Source of the DNA: Sporomusaceae bacterium FL31
GTDB taxonomy: Bacteria > Bacillota > Negativicutes > DSM-1736 > Dendrosporobacteraceae
Assembly (NCBI GenBank): GCA_003990955.1
Contig: BIFV01000012.1
Location: 62,001-126,000, forward strand
Reading direction: 5' to 3'
DNA length: 64,000 bases
Position 1 is the first letter of the stretch. Each line of letters starts with the position of its first letter. The notes beneath the pieces were generated by a model, which worked only from the letters and a program-made list of their open reading frames with translations, had not been told where the DNA came from and did no database searches. Made by a program: the position numbers and the translations under genes. Positions 16,347-25,315 of this stretch are shown piece after piece.

Positions 16347-17966
16347 TCATTTCTTCCAGGACCAGTCCATAATATTGCTGATCACAACAAATCCGTGGTC
16401 ATGTGGGTGCCATTTTTGTTTGCCAATATCCAGGCCGTCCCGTACGAAATACAGGTGGCTGATGTTCATGAGATAAATATATGGAGCATCCCCCTGAATG
16501 CTGCCACCAGTCTGGCCGTCCCACTGGGCTTTTTGCCAGTTCTCATTAGCTGTCTGCTCATCCAGAGCACCAATTGCCGCATCCAGATATCCATCCACAA
16601 CCGGATTTTTATACGCAACAATATTAAACCAGCCACCTTTAGCCGCAAATCGGCTATGCAAGGCATTCAGCATATAGATAGGGCTGTAGGCACCGCCTCC
16701 CAGGAGAAACGCATCTTTATGCTTATGTTTAACCCGATCTGAAGAACCAAGTCCATCGGCAATAACATGGATGCCAAGTGCTTTAGCCTGGTCACTGAAG
16801 GCCATAGCAATCGATTCACGTGTGGAATCACCGGCCTCATAAACCAGATGGAACTCGGCTTTTAAGCCATTCTTTTCGCGGATGCCGTCACCATCACTAT
16901 CGATCCAACCATTTTTCTCCAATAGTACTTTGGCAGCGTCAATATCGCCGTCTTTCCATTGAATCACTTTATTCTCCCACGGCAGATAATCGGAAATCGT
17001 AAAAATAGGTTGTCCATATCCATTCAGAACGCTGTCAACAATTTGCTTTCTGTTTACCCCCATGGCCAACGCTTTTCTGATGGTGATATCACTGGTAACC
17101 TCATTGCCGATATCATAACCTTCCACGCTCTTGCCACCCGGCTTTTGGACAGGCAAAGAGACGGAGCGGAAATCAAAAGTCTTGCAGTCTACGACGTTAT
17201 AACCCGGTATTGGTTTGGCTGCCAGTACTTCTGTTGTTTTTACCACATCCACCTTGCCGGCCTGTGCTGCCGCATAAGCAGCATCATTATTCAAGAATAA
17301 GAAAACAATTCGTTTAAATGGAGCTTTACCGCCGTAATAATCATCATTGCGTTCTACAATCAGCTGCTGGCCTCTGTCCCATTGTACAAATTTATACGGG
17401 CCTGAACCAACCGGCTGCTGAGCATAGGCTTTGCCGTCACCGTACAAATGCTCAGGCACAATCCCCAGTGTTGCGACCTGATACGGAAAAATAGACATCG
17501 GCTTTTTCATACGGAAAACAACGGTCTTATCATCAATGGCTTCCGCTTTATCCATCTCGGTTAAATCAACAAAACTAGCTGCTTCTTTTGTCTTATTAAA
17601 AGTAAAGGCCACATCCTTAGCGGTCAGTGATTTGCCATCATGAAACTTTACGCCTTCACGGATAATAAAAGTCCAAGTCAGACCATCGCTGCTTACTTTA
17701 TAATCGGTTGCCAGATCATTGACCAGCTTGTTTTCCGGGCTGACATCTAACAACTTGCTCTGAAACAAAGTACCACCCTGAGCACCCCAGCCGGTAACCG
17801 GGTCAAAACCCGATGCCTTCTCACCGCCGATAGCAACAACGATCTCCTCTTTTGCATTTGACTGTGTTTTTTCATTTTTGCTGCTGCAGCCTGCAGTCAA
17901 AAGCATGCTGCCTAGCATAAGAATCATCATTATGATTGCAAATATTTTTTTATAACGCTTACTCAC
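16347..17966 (-). CDS. family-5 solute-binding lipoprotein, operon 1
   Basis: 539 aa. Lipoprotein signal with lipobox LLTAGC (Cys near 27), then an SBP_bac_5 fold: LATDYKVSSDGLTWTFIIREGVKFHDGKSLTAKDVAFTF (about 84-120), SGPYKFV (about 178), YYGGKAPFKRIVF. It is similar to NikA/CntA/DppA proteins, which bind peptides, heme or metal chelates. His-rich stretches occur near the C-terminus (KHKHKD, WHPHDHG). A diverged fragment of the same gene type is present at 22793-23110. Confidence 0.87.
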   Translation of the reverse strand: MSKRYKKIFAIIMMILMLGSMLLTAGCSSKNEKTQSNAKEEIVVAIGGEKASGFDPVTGWGAQGGTLFQSKLLDVSPENKLVNDLATDYKVSSDGLTWTFIIREGVKFHDGKSLTAKDVAFTFNKTKEAASFVDLTEMDKAEAIDDKTVVFRMKKPMSIFPYQVATLGIVPEHLYGDGKAYAQQPVGSGPYKFVQWDRGQQLIVERNDDYYGGKAPFKRIVFLFLNNDAAYAAAQAGKVDVVKTTEVLAAKPIPGYNVVDCKTFDFRSVSLPVQKPGGKSVEGYDIGNEVTSDITIRKALAMGVNRKQIVDSVLNGYGQPIFTISDYLPWENKVIQWKDGDIDAAKVLLEKNGWIDSDGDGIREKNGLKAEFHLVYEAGDSTRESIAMAFSDQAKALGIHVIADGLGSSDRVKHKHKDAFLLGGGAYSPIYMLNALHSRFAAKGGWFNIVAYKNPVVDGYLDAAIGALDEQTANENWQKAQWDGQTGGSIQGDAPYIYLMNISHLYFVRDGLDIGKQKWHPHDHGFVVISNIMDWSWKK

Positions 17967-18004
17967 TTTTAGACCCCTTCCTCTCTGTTATACCGGATAG
18001 ACCT

Positions 18005-19327
18005 TTAATTAAAATACATATCAAAGGCTCCATAATAACGATGGTCATGAGCACCGCTTGCCTTATCCTCCAGATTTTGATATTGCAGGGACAGGCGGAT
18101 ACCGTCCATGACCATATTTTGGTAACCAAGCATCAAGCCCTTATGGCCGTTTGTCTTGACTTTCCCAAAGCCTGTAAAGTTGCCATAATTGCCTGGCAAA
18201 GCATTCTTATCAACATCCCGGTAGATAATAGCAATGGCCTGATCATGCGGAACACGGATGTTTACAAGACCCTCGTACGAATAAAATCCAATTTGACGCT
18301 TGCCGCTTACCCAGTTATACGATACCTGTGTCGCCCACGCATCTGGCGAACCTAAAGCATCAGATTTTGTATACTCAAGCACGCTGGTAACTCCCTTTTG
18401 TATTTCCCAGGAAAGGCCGGCATCGACGTAGTTGGCTGCCGGAACATCGGCTTTATCACTGGCATCGGCAGCGATATAGCCGATATTATATTCAAAGGAT
18501 TTTTCCGGCGCAAAATTCAAGTTCACCCCTCTTACATCGGTATTACTTTCCGGATTCACCCAATAGCCGTCCAGTCTGGTTTTGCCAAACTGATGCTTCA
18601 GAGCAAAGCCGTCCGCATCACCCTGTAATGCTAGGGGAAAATAACGTCCAACGGCCAGCGGTAGCCGGCCGGCCTGAAACTGATCAATACCATAAAAATC
18701 TTTCACTTGGACAAAACTGCGGGTAAAGCGCATTTCGTTGCTTCCTTTGTTGTCCGAAGAACTGCCGCTGCCGAATTTGCCGTTGGCCTGAATGCGCGAT
18801 TTATAGCTCACCCGGTCATTGAAGTCGGCGTTGAGATGCAGCCGCTGCCGCCAATTATAGGCGCCACTGCCGGCATTGTTTACACTGTCCACATCCATGG
18901 CCTCAATTAAGGTCTCGCCGTCAATCGTAACAGAGGTTTTCTTTGCGGAGGTTTGTTTTGCCGGCTGATTTGGTTCTTTCGGGAGGTATTTCTCCGTTTG
19001 TGCTGTCCGAACTCCGAGTGTATTGAGTTCTACGGCAAATTCCTGTGCCAGTCGGTCAATCTTGGCCTTTTGCTGTGCATCAGCCTGTTCATATTTACTT
19101 ATTGCATTGGCTAAAAACCGGGCCATTTCAAAGCGGGTCGCAACTTTATCTTTGTCATATACAGCTGCATCATAGCCTGCAATCAGCTTGTCCTGTACTA
19201 ATGCGTCGATTTCCGCATAAGCCCAATGATTTTGGGGAACATCGGCATAAGAATTACTTGCAGCCGACACTCCTCCAATTCCTGTCAGTAGCGCTACTGT
19301 AAGTCCAGCAATTATCTTTTTTTTCAT
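18005..19327 (-). CDS. SLH-domain outer-membrane porin, operon 1
   Basis: 440 aa. Signal peptide (1-23), SLH domain (about 28-85, DVPQNHWAYAEIDALVQDKLIAGY), a short helical linker (about 90-130), then a beta-barrel of alternating polar/aromatic strands (about 140-440) ending in an aromatic-polar tail (FDMYFN). In Negativicutes the SLH part is thought to tether the outer membrane to the peptidoglycan. First gene after the B12 riboswitch, 38 bp before the binding protein, so the predicted outer-membrane entry route for the importer substrate. Confidence 0.87.
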   Translation of the reverse strand: MKKKIIAGLTVALLTGIGGVSAASNSYADVPQNHWAYAEIDALVQDKLIAGYDAAVYDKDKVATRFEMARFLANAISKYEQADAQQKAKIDRLAQEFAVELNTLGVRTAQTEKYLPKEPNQPAKQTSAKKTSVTIDGETLIEAMDVDSVNNAGSGAYNWRQRLHLNADFNDRVSYKSRIQANGKFGSGSSSDNKGSNEMRFTRSFVQVKDFYGIDQFQAGRLPLAVGRYFPLALQGDADGFALKHQFGKTRLDGYWVNPESNTDVRGVNLNFAPEKSFEYNIGYIAADASDKADVPAANYVDAGLSWEIQKGVTSVLEYTKSDALGSPDAWATQVSYNWVSGKRQIGFYSYEGLVNIRVPHDQAIAIIYRDVDKNALPGNYGNFTGFGKVKTNGHKGLMLGYQNMVMDGIRLSLQYQNLEDKASGAHDHRYYGAFDMYFN

Positions 19328-19415
19328 ATTTTCCTTCCCTTCACTTTGTTATGTATCATCTATGAACTCAAAGCAAGTATGAACAGCTCTGTGTATAGAT
19401 CTGCACCAATAAAAA

Positions 19416-19455
19416 CAGCCTTTTCCTTCTTTAATCTACAAAAAGGAAAGGGCTG
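19416..19455 (-). terminator. terminator of B12 riboswitch 1
   Basis: CAGCCTTTTCCTT (19416-19428) pairs with AAGGAAAGGGCTG (19443-19455) with G-U/mismatch tolerance; on the minus strand it is followed by TTTTTATTG. It sits between the aptamer and the porin start, as expected for a transcription-terminating expression platform. Confidence 0.75.
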
Positions 19456-19526
19456 CATCAACAAAAAACAGTTAGCCATCGGCTGCTGTTTCTAATCCCT
19501 TCCCCGTCACTCGCAGGTCAAATGGT

Positions 19527-19694
19527 GATTGTTCTACAGGCAGTTCTCCTGGCTCTGGCTCATCGCTCTGCCATACCTTCCCAAGACATTGTCTCAGTGG
19601 CACAATCATGGCTTTGCTCCCCATTACAGTGGCGGGACCGCACCGGCCTTTAACCGGTTTCTCTATTAAGTCGCATAGCAACACCTGTTCAATC
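19527..19694 (-). ncRNA. cobalamin riboswitch 1
   Basis: Read on the minus strand: P1 strand GATTGAACAGG, then ACTTAATAGAGAA, CCGGT...GCCGGTGCGGTCCCGCCACTG core (around 19630), GGGGAGC, CCACTG, GGGAAGG, and the B12 box AGCCAGGAGAACTGCCTG (plus 19537-19554), closing with CCTGT...CAATC. All hallmark elements are in order. Cobalamin binding should favour the terminator at 19416-19455 and switch off porin, importer and methyltransferase genes. This element also explains the short minus-strand frame across it (19472-19684), which I do not call. Confidence 0.93.
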
Positions 19695-19825
19695 TTATGT
19701 AATTGATAACGCTTTTCAATAAAACCAACTGTCTTTATTATAAATAAAGGAGTTTCTATCTGTAAAACGAAACATATTAATAATTGCTATCGATATTTTT
19801 AATACACTAGCTAAGGAGAGCCTTA

Positions 19826-20719
19826 ATGGATATTGAAGTTTTGAAAACGATGCAAATCTTAATTCAAACGAAAAGCTTCTCAAAAACCGCAGAAATACAA
19901 AATATTGTCCAATCAACGGTCAGTGCCCGTATCGCTGAGCTGGAAAAAACATTGGGACAAAAATTGTTTATAAGGGATAACCAGCGTGTGGTATTGACAC
20001 AGAGCGGTCTCACATTTCTCCCCTACGCCCAGCATATACTGGAAGACTTCGAGAACGGCAAAGCCAGCTTAAATTCAGCAGCCTTATTCGATGACCGCTT
20101 GGTCATTGGTAATGTATATTCCGCTTTACCAAATCTCTTATTTCCTGTTTATCTGGAATATCTGCGCTGCTTTCCTCGCATCTCAGTAAAAGCGGTTGCC
20201 GGCCATTCAACGGATATTTTACAGTCTTTGGTAGATGGCATCATCGACATTGCAATCGTTTATCAATTACCAAGAATCCGTCGCTTCACAACATTTTTAT
20301 GTAATGAAGAAGATTTTGTCTTTGTTTGTCCGCCCGGTGACCCGCTTGCAAACCAGTCGGAAATGCCGGTTAAGGACCTGTCCAAGATTAATTTGCTGTT
20401 TCACAATTGGGGAGGAAGTTTTAGTGATTGGGTTACCCAATTATTTCCAGGAACACGCTGGTTTCACGCAAACATAGGCAATCCGTCCTTTATCGTTTCT
20501 CTTGTTGAAGAAGGGGCCGGTTCAGCCATTCTAACCCGCTCTACTGTCCAAAACGCCTTGACCCGAAACTCCGTCGTCGAAATCCCCCTCAGCGGCTCAC
20601 CATTGCCGCCCATCTGGCAGACGTATGTAGTGGTTCATCCCAAGCGGCTTTCCCGGCAACCTGTTCGCGACTGGCTTGACATGATGAGTAAATATGATTT
20701 AACAGCAGTACCCATTTAG
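19826..20719 (+). CDS. LysR-family transcriptional regulator
   Basis: 297 aa. Winged HTH at residues 1-60 (FSKTAEIQNIVQSTVSARIAELEKTLGQKLF), followed by a periplasmic-binding-like effector domain (about 88-290). AAGGAG precedes the ATG. It is divergent from B12 riboswitch operon 1 (start 130 bp away), so it may regulate that operon or itself; no inducer can be named. Confidence 0.86.
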   Translation: MDIEVLKTMQILIQTKSFSKTAEIQNIVQSTVSARIAELEKTLGQKLFIRDNQRVVLTQSGLTFLPYAQHILEDFENGKASLNSAALFDDRLVIGNVYSALPNLLFPVYLEYLRCFPRISVKAVAGHSTDILQSLVDGIIDIAIVYQLPRIRRFTTFLCNEEDFVFVCPPGDPLANQSEMPVKDLSKINLLFHNWGGSFSDWVTQLFPGTRWFHANIGNPSFIVSLVEEGAGSAILTRSTVQNALTRNSVVEIPLSGSPLPPIWQTYVVVHPKRLSRQPVRDWLDMMSKYDLTAVPI

Positions 20720-20860
20720 CTACGATTCCCTCTTTATCGGCTCTCTCTTCCGAACCGGTGAGACTTTTTCTAATGAAATGATTGAGTCTGACAATCTGGA
20801 GGCAACACCGTCGACATTGCCTCGGATACGGAAAAAACGCCTGTAGCGTAACACAACAAT

Positions 20861-20902
20861 AAAAAGTACTCTCTCCACCGATCAATGGAGAGAGTACTTT
20901 TT
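20861..20902. terminator. bidirectional terminator
   Basis: AAAAAGTACTCTCTCCA (20861-20877) and TGGAGAGAGTACTTTTT (20886-20902), a 17-bp perfect stem with T/A tails, between convergent genes. Confidence 0.88.
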
Positions 20903-20941
20903 AAATGAGGTCAGGCATTGCCTACACCAACTAATTTACCA

Positions 20942-21706
20942 TTAAGGATAGATGTATGGCTGCAATGGCTCTTCGATGGGCGTAACCATTTCAGCAGAAA
21001 TTAAGGGGACTATCTTTGTCTGGTGCTCGCTTAACTCAAGAGTTCCTCGAACAATTAACCAGGTTCCGATCGGATAATTCTGTTCATTGTGAATCTGGCA
21101 CAAGATGCCAGAAGGTACTGCATCAGCCGAGCAGCAAAATGTAACGTATCTTACTAAAGCCAGATTCGACGATGGAAATGACAAATCTTTATAAACAAAC
21201 CCGGTAATTGTTATTTGCTTTCCTACATATTTTTCTGGATAAAGTCTTAGCGCTGATATTACATTAGTATAATTTTGCTCGGTAACCTCGATCATTGGCA
21301 TTTGCTGCATAGTAACGGCAAAATCGGCTAGCTCTTGTTCGCTAACAGCAATAACGCCGGTATTAAACCCCTTCGTTCCGACTAGTTTGGCATTTAATGT
21401 ACTGCTTGGTAAGTAAATAGCTAAAAATAGTGAAACTAAAAATGGCATATACCCCAACCACCTCTTTAACGTCAGACTAGGATGATGGCAGTGGTTCTCT
21501 TTCTTTAAGTATATAATTTGTAACGCCTGGACAATAACTAGCACACACAGTATCAATACTGTCATTTGTGTAAGCTGTAGATAGCGGGGATTGATATATA
21601 GTCGAATATCGTTGGTTCCTATCAACCATGTCAAAAACATTAGGTAGCCAAAAAGGATAAGGGTTTTTATAAATGCATCAAAACTAAATCGAATTCGAAA
21701 TAACAA
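20942..21706 (-). CDS. TIGR03943-family (DUF1980) membrane protein
   Basis: 254 aa. Three to four N-terminal helices (about 10-32, 46-66, 84-103), then a soluble domain with KYVGKQITITGFVYKD and an RYVTFCCSADAVPSG segment whose paired cysteines are typical of this family, usually paired with a DUF318 permease. Role unknown; in other genomes the pair often lies with metal-homeostasis genes. TTG start at 21706 with AGGAGGG upstream, one base after the preceding gene. Confidence 0.82.
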   Translation of the reverse strand: MLFRIRFSFDAFIKTLILFGYLMFLTWLIGTNDIRLYINPRYLQLTQMTVLILCVLVIVQALQIIYLKKENHCHHPSLTLKRWLGYMPFLVSLFLAIYLPSSTLNAKLVGTKGFNTGVIAVSEQELADFAVTMQQMPMIEVTEQNYTNVISALRLYPEKYVGKQITITGFVYKDLSFPSSNLALVRYVTFCCSADAVPSGILCQIHNEQNYPIGTWLIVRGTLELSEHQTKIVPLISAEMVTPIEEPLQPYIYP

Positions 21707-22690
21707 TTACAACCCTCCTATCAGAAAGTTGCTTAGATATGAAAGGCTAATGCACATAAAAACGGTCACAATGATCAAAGTTACTACAAAACGAAGACGA
21801 AACGAATGATAAAGCATCAACGTGTTTTTCAAGTCAATCATCGGCCCAAACACCATAAAGGCGATAAGAGCTCCTGGCGTAAAACTTGATCCAAATGAAG
21901 CAGCGATAAAAGCATCAGCTGAAGAACATACGGAAACAAAAAATGCAAATACCATCATCACGATAATGGATAGAAATGGGGCTTGTCCAACTGCGGACAA
22001 GAACGTATAGGGTATTGTCGTCTGAACTATGGCGCTTAAAAGAGCACCGGCAATAAGAAACTTTCCCATTTCAAAAAACTCGCTACAAGCTCCTTTTAGC
22101 ATGTAAAATATTTTGCTAAAGATAGAGTCAGCTTTTGTTATATGTCCTGAACAGCAATCACAATGCACGTCAGAACTCTCTTTTAATTGGTTACCTTTTA
22201 ATACAAAACTTAATACTATCCCGGTGATTATCGAAACCAAGAACGCTACTCCCAGTCTAATCCAAACCATCTTTGGATTTAAACTGAATGCAACGGAAGT
22301 TGCTAAAAGAACGACCGGGTTAATAATGGGAGTAGCAAGCATGAACGTTGCAGCAACATAAACCGGCACTCCTTTTTGAACAAGCCGCCTGGTGATCGGA
22401 ACGATCCCGCATTCGCATAGCGGCAGCAGTACGCCTAATAGGCTAGCGATAATAATGCCTAAAAATCGATTTCGCGGCAACAGTTTCTGGATGAGTTCTT
22501 CTGACAGAAACAAATTGAGCACGGACGAAACGAATACTCCGACCAAAATAAAGGGTAAAGCTTCAATGACAACGCTGAAAAATATCATTTTAAAGTTTAC
22601 GAGGTCCGCCCAGGTGACTTTATCGATTAGGCTGGAAATACCTAATGCTGCAGAATTAGAATACAGGGTTACCCCTCCTGATTCGTGCAA
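21707..22690 (-). CDS. DUF318-family permease (YcgR-like)
   Basis: 327 aa, about eight hydrophobic segments. Family signs: LLPLCECGIVPITRRLVQKGVPVYVAATFMLATPIINPVV (about 105-145) and VCSSADAFIAASFGSSFTPGALIAFMVFGPMIDLKN (about 255-290), with a cysteine-rich loop HCDCCSGH near 180. It probably forms a complex with the TIGR03943 partner. Start uncertain: the best ribosome site (CAGGAGGGG) lies inside the first codons, so translation may begin at a CTG near 22666. Confidence 0.8.
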   Translation of the reverse strand: MHESGGVTLYSNSAALGISSLIDKVTWADLVNFKMIFFSVVIEALPFILVGVFVSSVLNLFLSEELIQKLLPRNRFLGIIIASLLGVLLPLCECGIVPITRRLVQKGVPVYVAATFMLATPIINPVVLLATSVAFSLNPKMVWIRLGVAFLVSIITGIVLSFVLKGNQLKESSDVHCDCCSGHITKADSIFSKIFYMLKGACSEFFEMGKFLIAGALLSAIVQTTIPYTFLSAVGQAPFLSIIVMMVFAFFVSVCSSADAFIAASFGSSFTPGALIAFMVFGPMIDLKNTLMLYHSFRLRFVVTLIIVTVFMCISLSYLSNFLIGGL

Positions 22691-22792
22691 ATAGTATTAT
22701 CTAGTGTATACTAAATGACGCCTCGTAATACTCAAAAACGTACCACCCGGCGTCGGTCTTATACTGACCGCCTGGCTATTTAACATTGACTT

Positions 22793-23110
22793 TTATAGCC
22801 GGTCTGCCAGACAAACCAGGCCCCGGGGCGGCTGTGGTGCAGCCTGCTCCGAGACCTGAGTTTTCTTAGCTTTTTTCTTCCATGACCAGTCCATAATATT
22901 GCTGATCACAACAAACCCGTGGTCATGGGGATACCATTTTGGGTTGCCAATACCCGGGTTGTCCCGGACAAAATACAGGTGGCTGATGTTCATGAGATAA
23001 ATATAAGGAGCATCCCCCATAACACTGCCGCCGGTCTGGCCATCCCACTGGGTTTTGCGCCAGTTTTCATAAGCGGTTTGTTCATCTAGCGTGCCAATTG
23101 CCGCATCCAA
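22793..23110 (-). pseudogene. C-terminal fragment of a family-5 binding protein
   Basis: About 85 residues match the end of the operon-1 binding protein (from LDAAIG...DEQTA to the WSWKK tail) at roughly 80% identity, followed by an unrelated tail of about 25 residues. A stop codon sits a few codons upstream of the homologous part and no signal peptide or start is present. It is the remnant of a fifth importer copy or of a recombination event. Confidence 0.8.
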
Positions 23111-23136
23111 CCTAACGTAAAATTAAGCAGTTACTC

Positions 23137-23763
23137 TTAGTTAAAGATTAACAAGTATATAATTAAATACATTATTACAGGAGCAATTATGCATAAGATA
23201 AGCTCCTTGATTCCTCTCCTTTGTCCCGATTTTACGACTTTCTCGTACCACTTGCTTAAGTCACCCCCAGTGCTCTGATGAGCCCTTGAGTTGACTGAGA
23301 CCAACCACCTACATATATTTCTATTCGCATTATTGATCCAAAAGCCATCACTATTTACTGCAACTTGATAAAGAATATCTTTAAAAGATTCACCTAACAA
23401 ATCGTATTTTCGCCCTTCAAAAACAGCTATCTTTGCTCCTAGGCAGATATCGTCCTCATTGGCTAGTTGCATTAAAACATCAATGAGCTCACTCCCCGAA
23501 GCTAGGCCATTTACCTCAAAGATTATCCTTTGGGAGGGTCCCGTTCTTACCATTTGTCGTATTACATCTGTAGGAAAACCTTTTTCACAATTCCATGAGT
23601 ACGTCGTAATCCGTGAATCCATTTGAACAACCGGAGTGTTCCCCCACTCAGTTAAAACAACAAGAATTCTCTCATTCGGAAAAACGTTTTTAATGAGACT
23701 GTTTATCAATGTGGTTTTTCCTGATCCAATAAATCCCTGAACAATATCAACAACTTTCGGCAT
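23137..23763 (-). CDS. degenerate CobW/G3E-like P-loop protein with C-terminal membrane helix
   Basis: 208 aa from ATG 23763 (GAGGGG upstream; overlaps the CobW gene by 17 bp). Walker A GFIGSGKTT (residues 10-18). The CobW metal-binding CxCC motif is absent; the corresponding position reads SWNCEKG (56-62). The CobW C-terminal domain is missing and a hydrophobic helix (about 188-206) ends the protein, suggesting membrane attachment. Coupled to the full CobW gene. Function unknown. Confidence 0.7.
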   Translation of the reverse strand: MPKVVDIVQGFIGSGKTTLINSLIKNVFPNERILVVLTEWGNTPVVQMDSRITTYSWNCEKGFPTDVIRQMVRTGPSQRIIFEVNGLASGSELIDVLMQLANEDDICLGAKIAVFEGRKYDLLGESFKDILYQVAVNSDGFWINNANRNICRWLVSVNSRAHQSTGGDLSKWYEKVVKSGQRRGIKELILCIIAPVIMYLIIYLLIFN

Positions 23764-24736
23764 TGAGCGACCCCTCAACGAGTTCCAATAGTTTCTCAGA
23801 GAGCAAGTTTTGCCCTATAAACACTGCTCGTCCGAGCTTTAATGGTTTCGTAGTATTGCATTTCCATTGGCCATTCACATATTCAAAATGAATCCAGTCA
23901 TTTTTTCCTGCAACAATCCCTTTTGCACGCAAAATCTTCCCATATTGTCCTGTGCTAATAGCAGAGAGCACGGCATTTAGAGATGAAATAGAAAAAACTC
24001 GCAGACCCTTCCATGAAACATTATCAAATATATCTGCCGCTCCTGAATGGTGATTGCAAATTCGGACAGATACAGGTTGTTTTCTGGTATAACTCAGTTT
24101 TTTAGGTGAAATAGCAGTCTCGTTCTTGATGATTTCTGGGTTCTCTGCTTGTAAGATCTCCTGAATAGCCAACTGATCCCAAGAGCTGGTTACCACCTTA
24201 GCCGATGAATTATGTTCCCGAATCAAATTTACGATTTCTTGAATGTTAGGATATGAAATTTCCTGAGTTTTGCTAAGAACTATGATTTTAGCATGATAAA
24301 TTTGGTCTTTATAGAACTCACCGAAATTTCTCAAATAATTGTGTACTTCATGCACATCGACCACGGTTATCACATGGTCAATAACTATCGTTTCGTGAAA
24401 GCAGGGTTGCTGAACAATTTGCAATATCTCGGATAACTTGCCGATGCCAGTTGGCTCAATTAGGATTCTATCTGGCTTTATACTAGAAATAGCATGCTTT
24501 AGAACCTGTGTAAATTCACCTTTTAATGAACAACATATACATCCAGAATAGATTTCTTTGATTTCGGCATTGTTGCTTGATAGTAATATCCCGTCAATAC
24601 CAGCCTTCCCATATTCATTTTCTAAAATGAATATCTTTTCATTCCCCTTACGTTCCTTTAACATTTTTAATATCAATGTCGTTTTACCTGCTCCTAAAAA
24701 TCCTGATACAATATCTAATGGTATCTTTTGTCCCAT
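23747..24736 (-). CDS. CobW/COG0523-family metallochaperone GTPase
   Basis: 329 aa. Walker A GFLGAGKTT (12-20), the zinc-binding GCICCSLKG (65-73), Walker B ILIEPTG, and a C-terminal CobW_C domain (about 230-325). COG0523 proteins use GTP to deliver zinc or other metals; some act in cobalt insertion for B12. Neighbours are the degenerate CobW-like gene and the DUF318/TIGR03943 pair. RBS AGGAGGAAAAC. A long palindrome sits just upstream. Confidence 0.86.
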   Translation of the reverse strand: MGQKIPLDIVSGFLGAGKTTLILKMLKERKGNEKIFILENEYGKAGIDGILLSSNNAEIKEIYSGCICCSLKGEFTQVLKHAISSIKPDRILIEPTGIGKLSEILQIVQQPCFHETIVIDHVITVVDVHEVHNYLRNFGEFYKDQIYHAKIIVLSKTQEISYPNIQEIVNLIREHNSSAKVVTSSWDQLAIQEILQAENPEIIKNETAISPKKLSYTRKQPVSVRICNHHSGAADIFDNVSWKGLRVFSISSLNAVLSAISTGQYGKILRAKGIVAGKNDWIHFEYVNGQWKCNTTKPLKLGRAVFIGQNLLSEKLLELVEGSLNAESC

Positions 24737-24752
24737 GTTTTCCTCCTAAAAG

Positions 24753-24805
24753 CATAATATAAATAAGAATTAATACTAAACAGTATTATTCTTATTTATA
24801 TTATG
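24753..24805. promoter_or_regulatory. near-perfect 53-bp palindrome upstream of cobW
   Basis: Left arm 24753-24777 and right arm 24782-24805 are complementary over 24 bp with a single extra T, 4-nt centre (AAAC). It is AT-rich, resembling metal-regulator (Fur/Zur-like) operators more than a terminator, and begins 16 bp upstream of the cobW start. The regulator is unknown. Confidence 0.55.
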
Positions 24806-24962
24806 TCCAAAGTATTCTAATTATGACTAAAACAAGTAACCTTTGGGCAAAAATCCAGCCATTCCAGGACGTAAGCATCCTAATCTATTTTCCCGGGTCT
24901 ATATATCCGACAATACAATAGCTTTACTTTCACCAAACATCGCACGCCCTTGTCATATCCCC

Positions 24963-25009
24963 TAATCTAATCAGCACCACCCGTTGGACGGGTGGTGCTG
25001 ATTAGATTA
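24963..25009. repeat. 47-bp hairpin, perfect 22-bp arms and 3-nt loop
   Basis: TAATCTAATCAGCACCACCC... (24963-24984), loop TGG, exact complement 24988-25009. There is no U tract on either strand. It lies in the 375-bp gap between cobW promoter and the small membrane-protein gene; the rest of this gap shows nothing else. Confidence 0.8.
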
Positions 25010-25111
25010 CCCATATAAATTTTTTGCGTCTTCTGTATTAGTCAAATGGTGATTAGTGCCAGACGTCAAGACGACCTTTTGAAAAATTACTGACGCTCAT
25101 CTATCTTAAGC

Positions 25112-25300
25112 TCAGCTATGTTTCTTTATGAAAAAAGAATATACCTTTTGAACCAGCTTGGAAAATAGCTTCAACAGCATGGGAAAGACTGCTAATATTA
25201 TTGGAACATAATTTACTGCTGTGTTAAGTAGGGTACCAGAGTGAGCCAAGGCTACGGATGGAACAGCTAGCAAAGCTACAATCATCAGATAAACCTTCAT
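25112..25300 (-). CDS. small membrane protein cotranscribed with CsoR
   Basis: 62 aa. Signal-like hydrophobic N-terminus (residues 3-19, ending VALAHSG), a second hydrophobic stretch (about 28-48) and a basic tail. Start preceded by GGAGGGGGG. It lies 15 bp after the CsoR-type gene. Not assigned to a family; location suggests a metal-related role. Confidence 0.6.
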   Translation of the reverse strand: MKVYLMIVALLAVPSVALAHSGTLLNTAVNYVPIILAVFPMLLKLFSKLVQKVYSFFIKKHS

Positions 25301-25315
25301 TATCCCCCCTCCTAT

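Noticed and set aside
19472..19684. Minus-strand open frame of 70 codons
   Set aside because: It lies wholly over cobalamin riboswitch 1; the conserved RNA elements explain the sequence.
24963..25009. Calling the long hairpin a terminator of the csoR operon
   Set aside because: No U tract on either strand and the arms are unusually long and perfect; left as an unexplained repeat.
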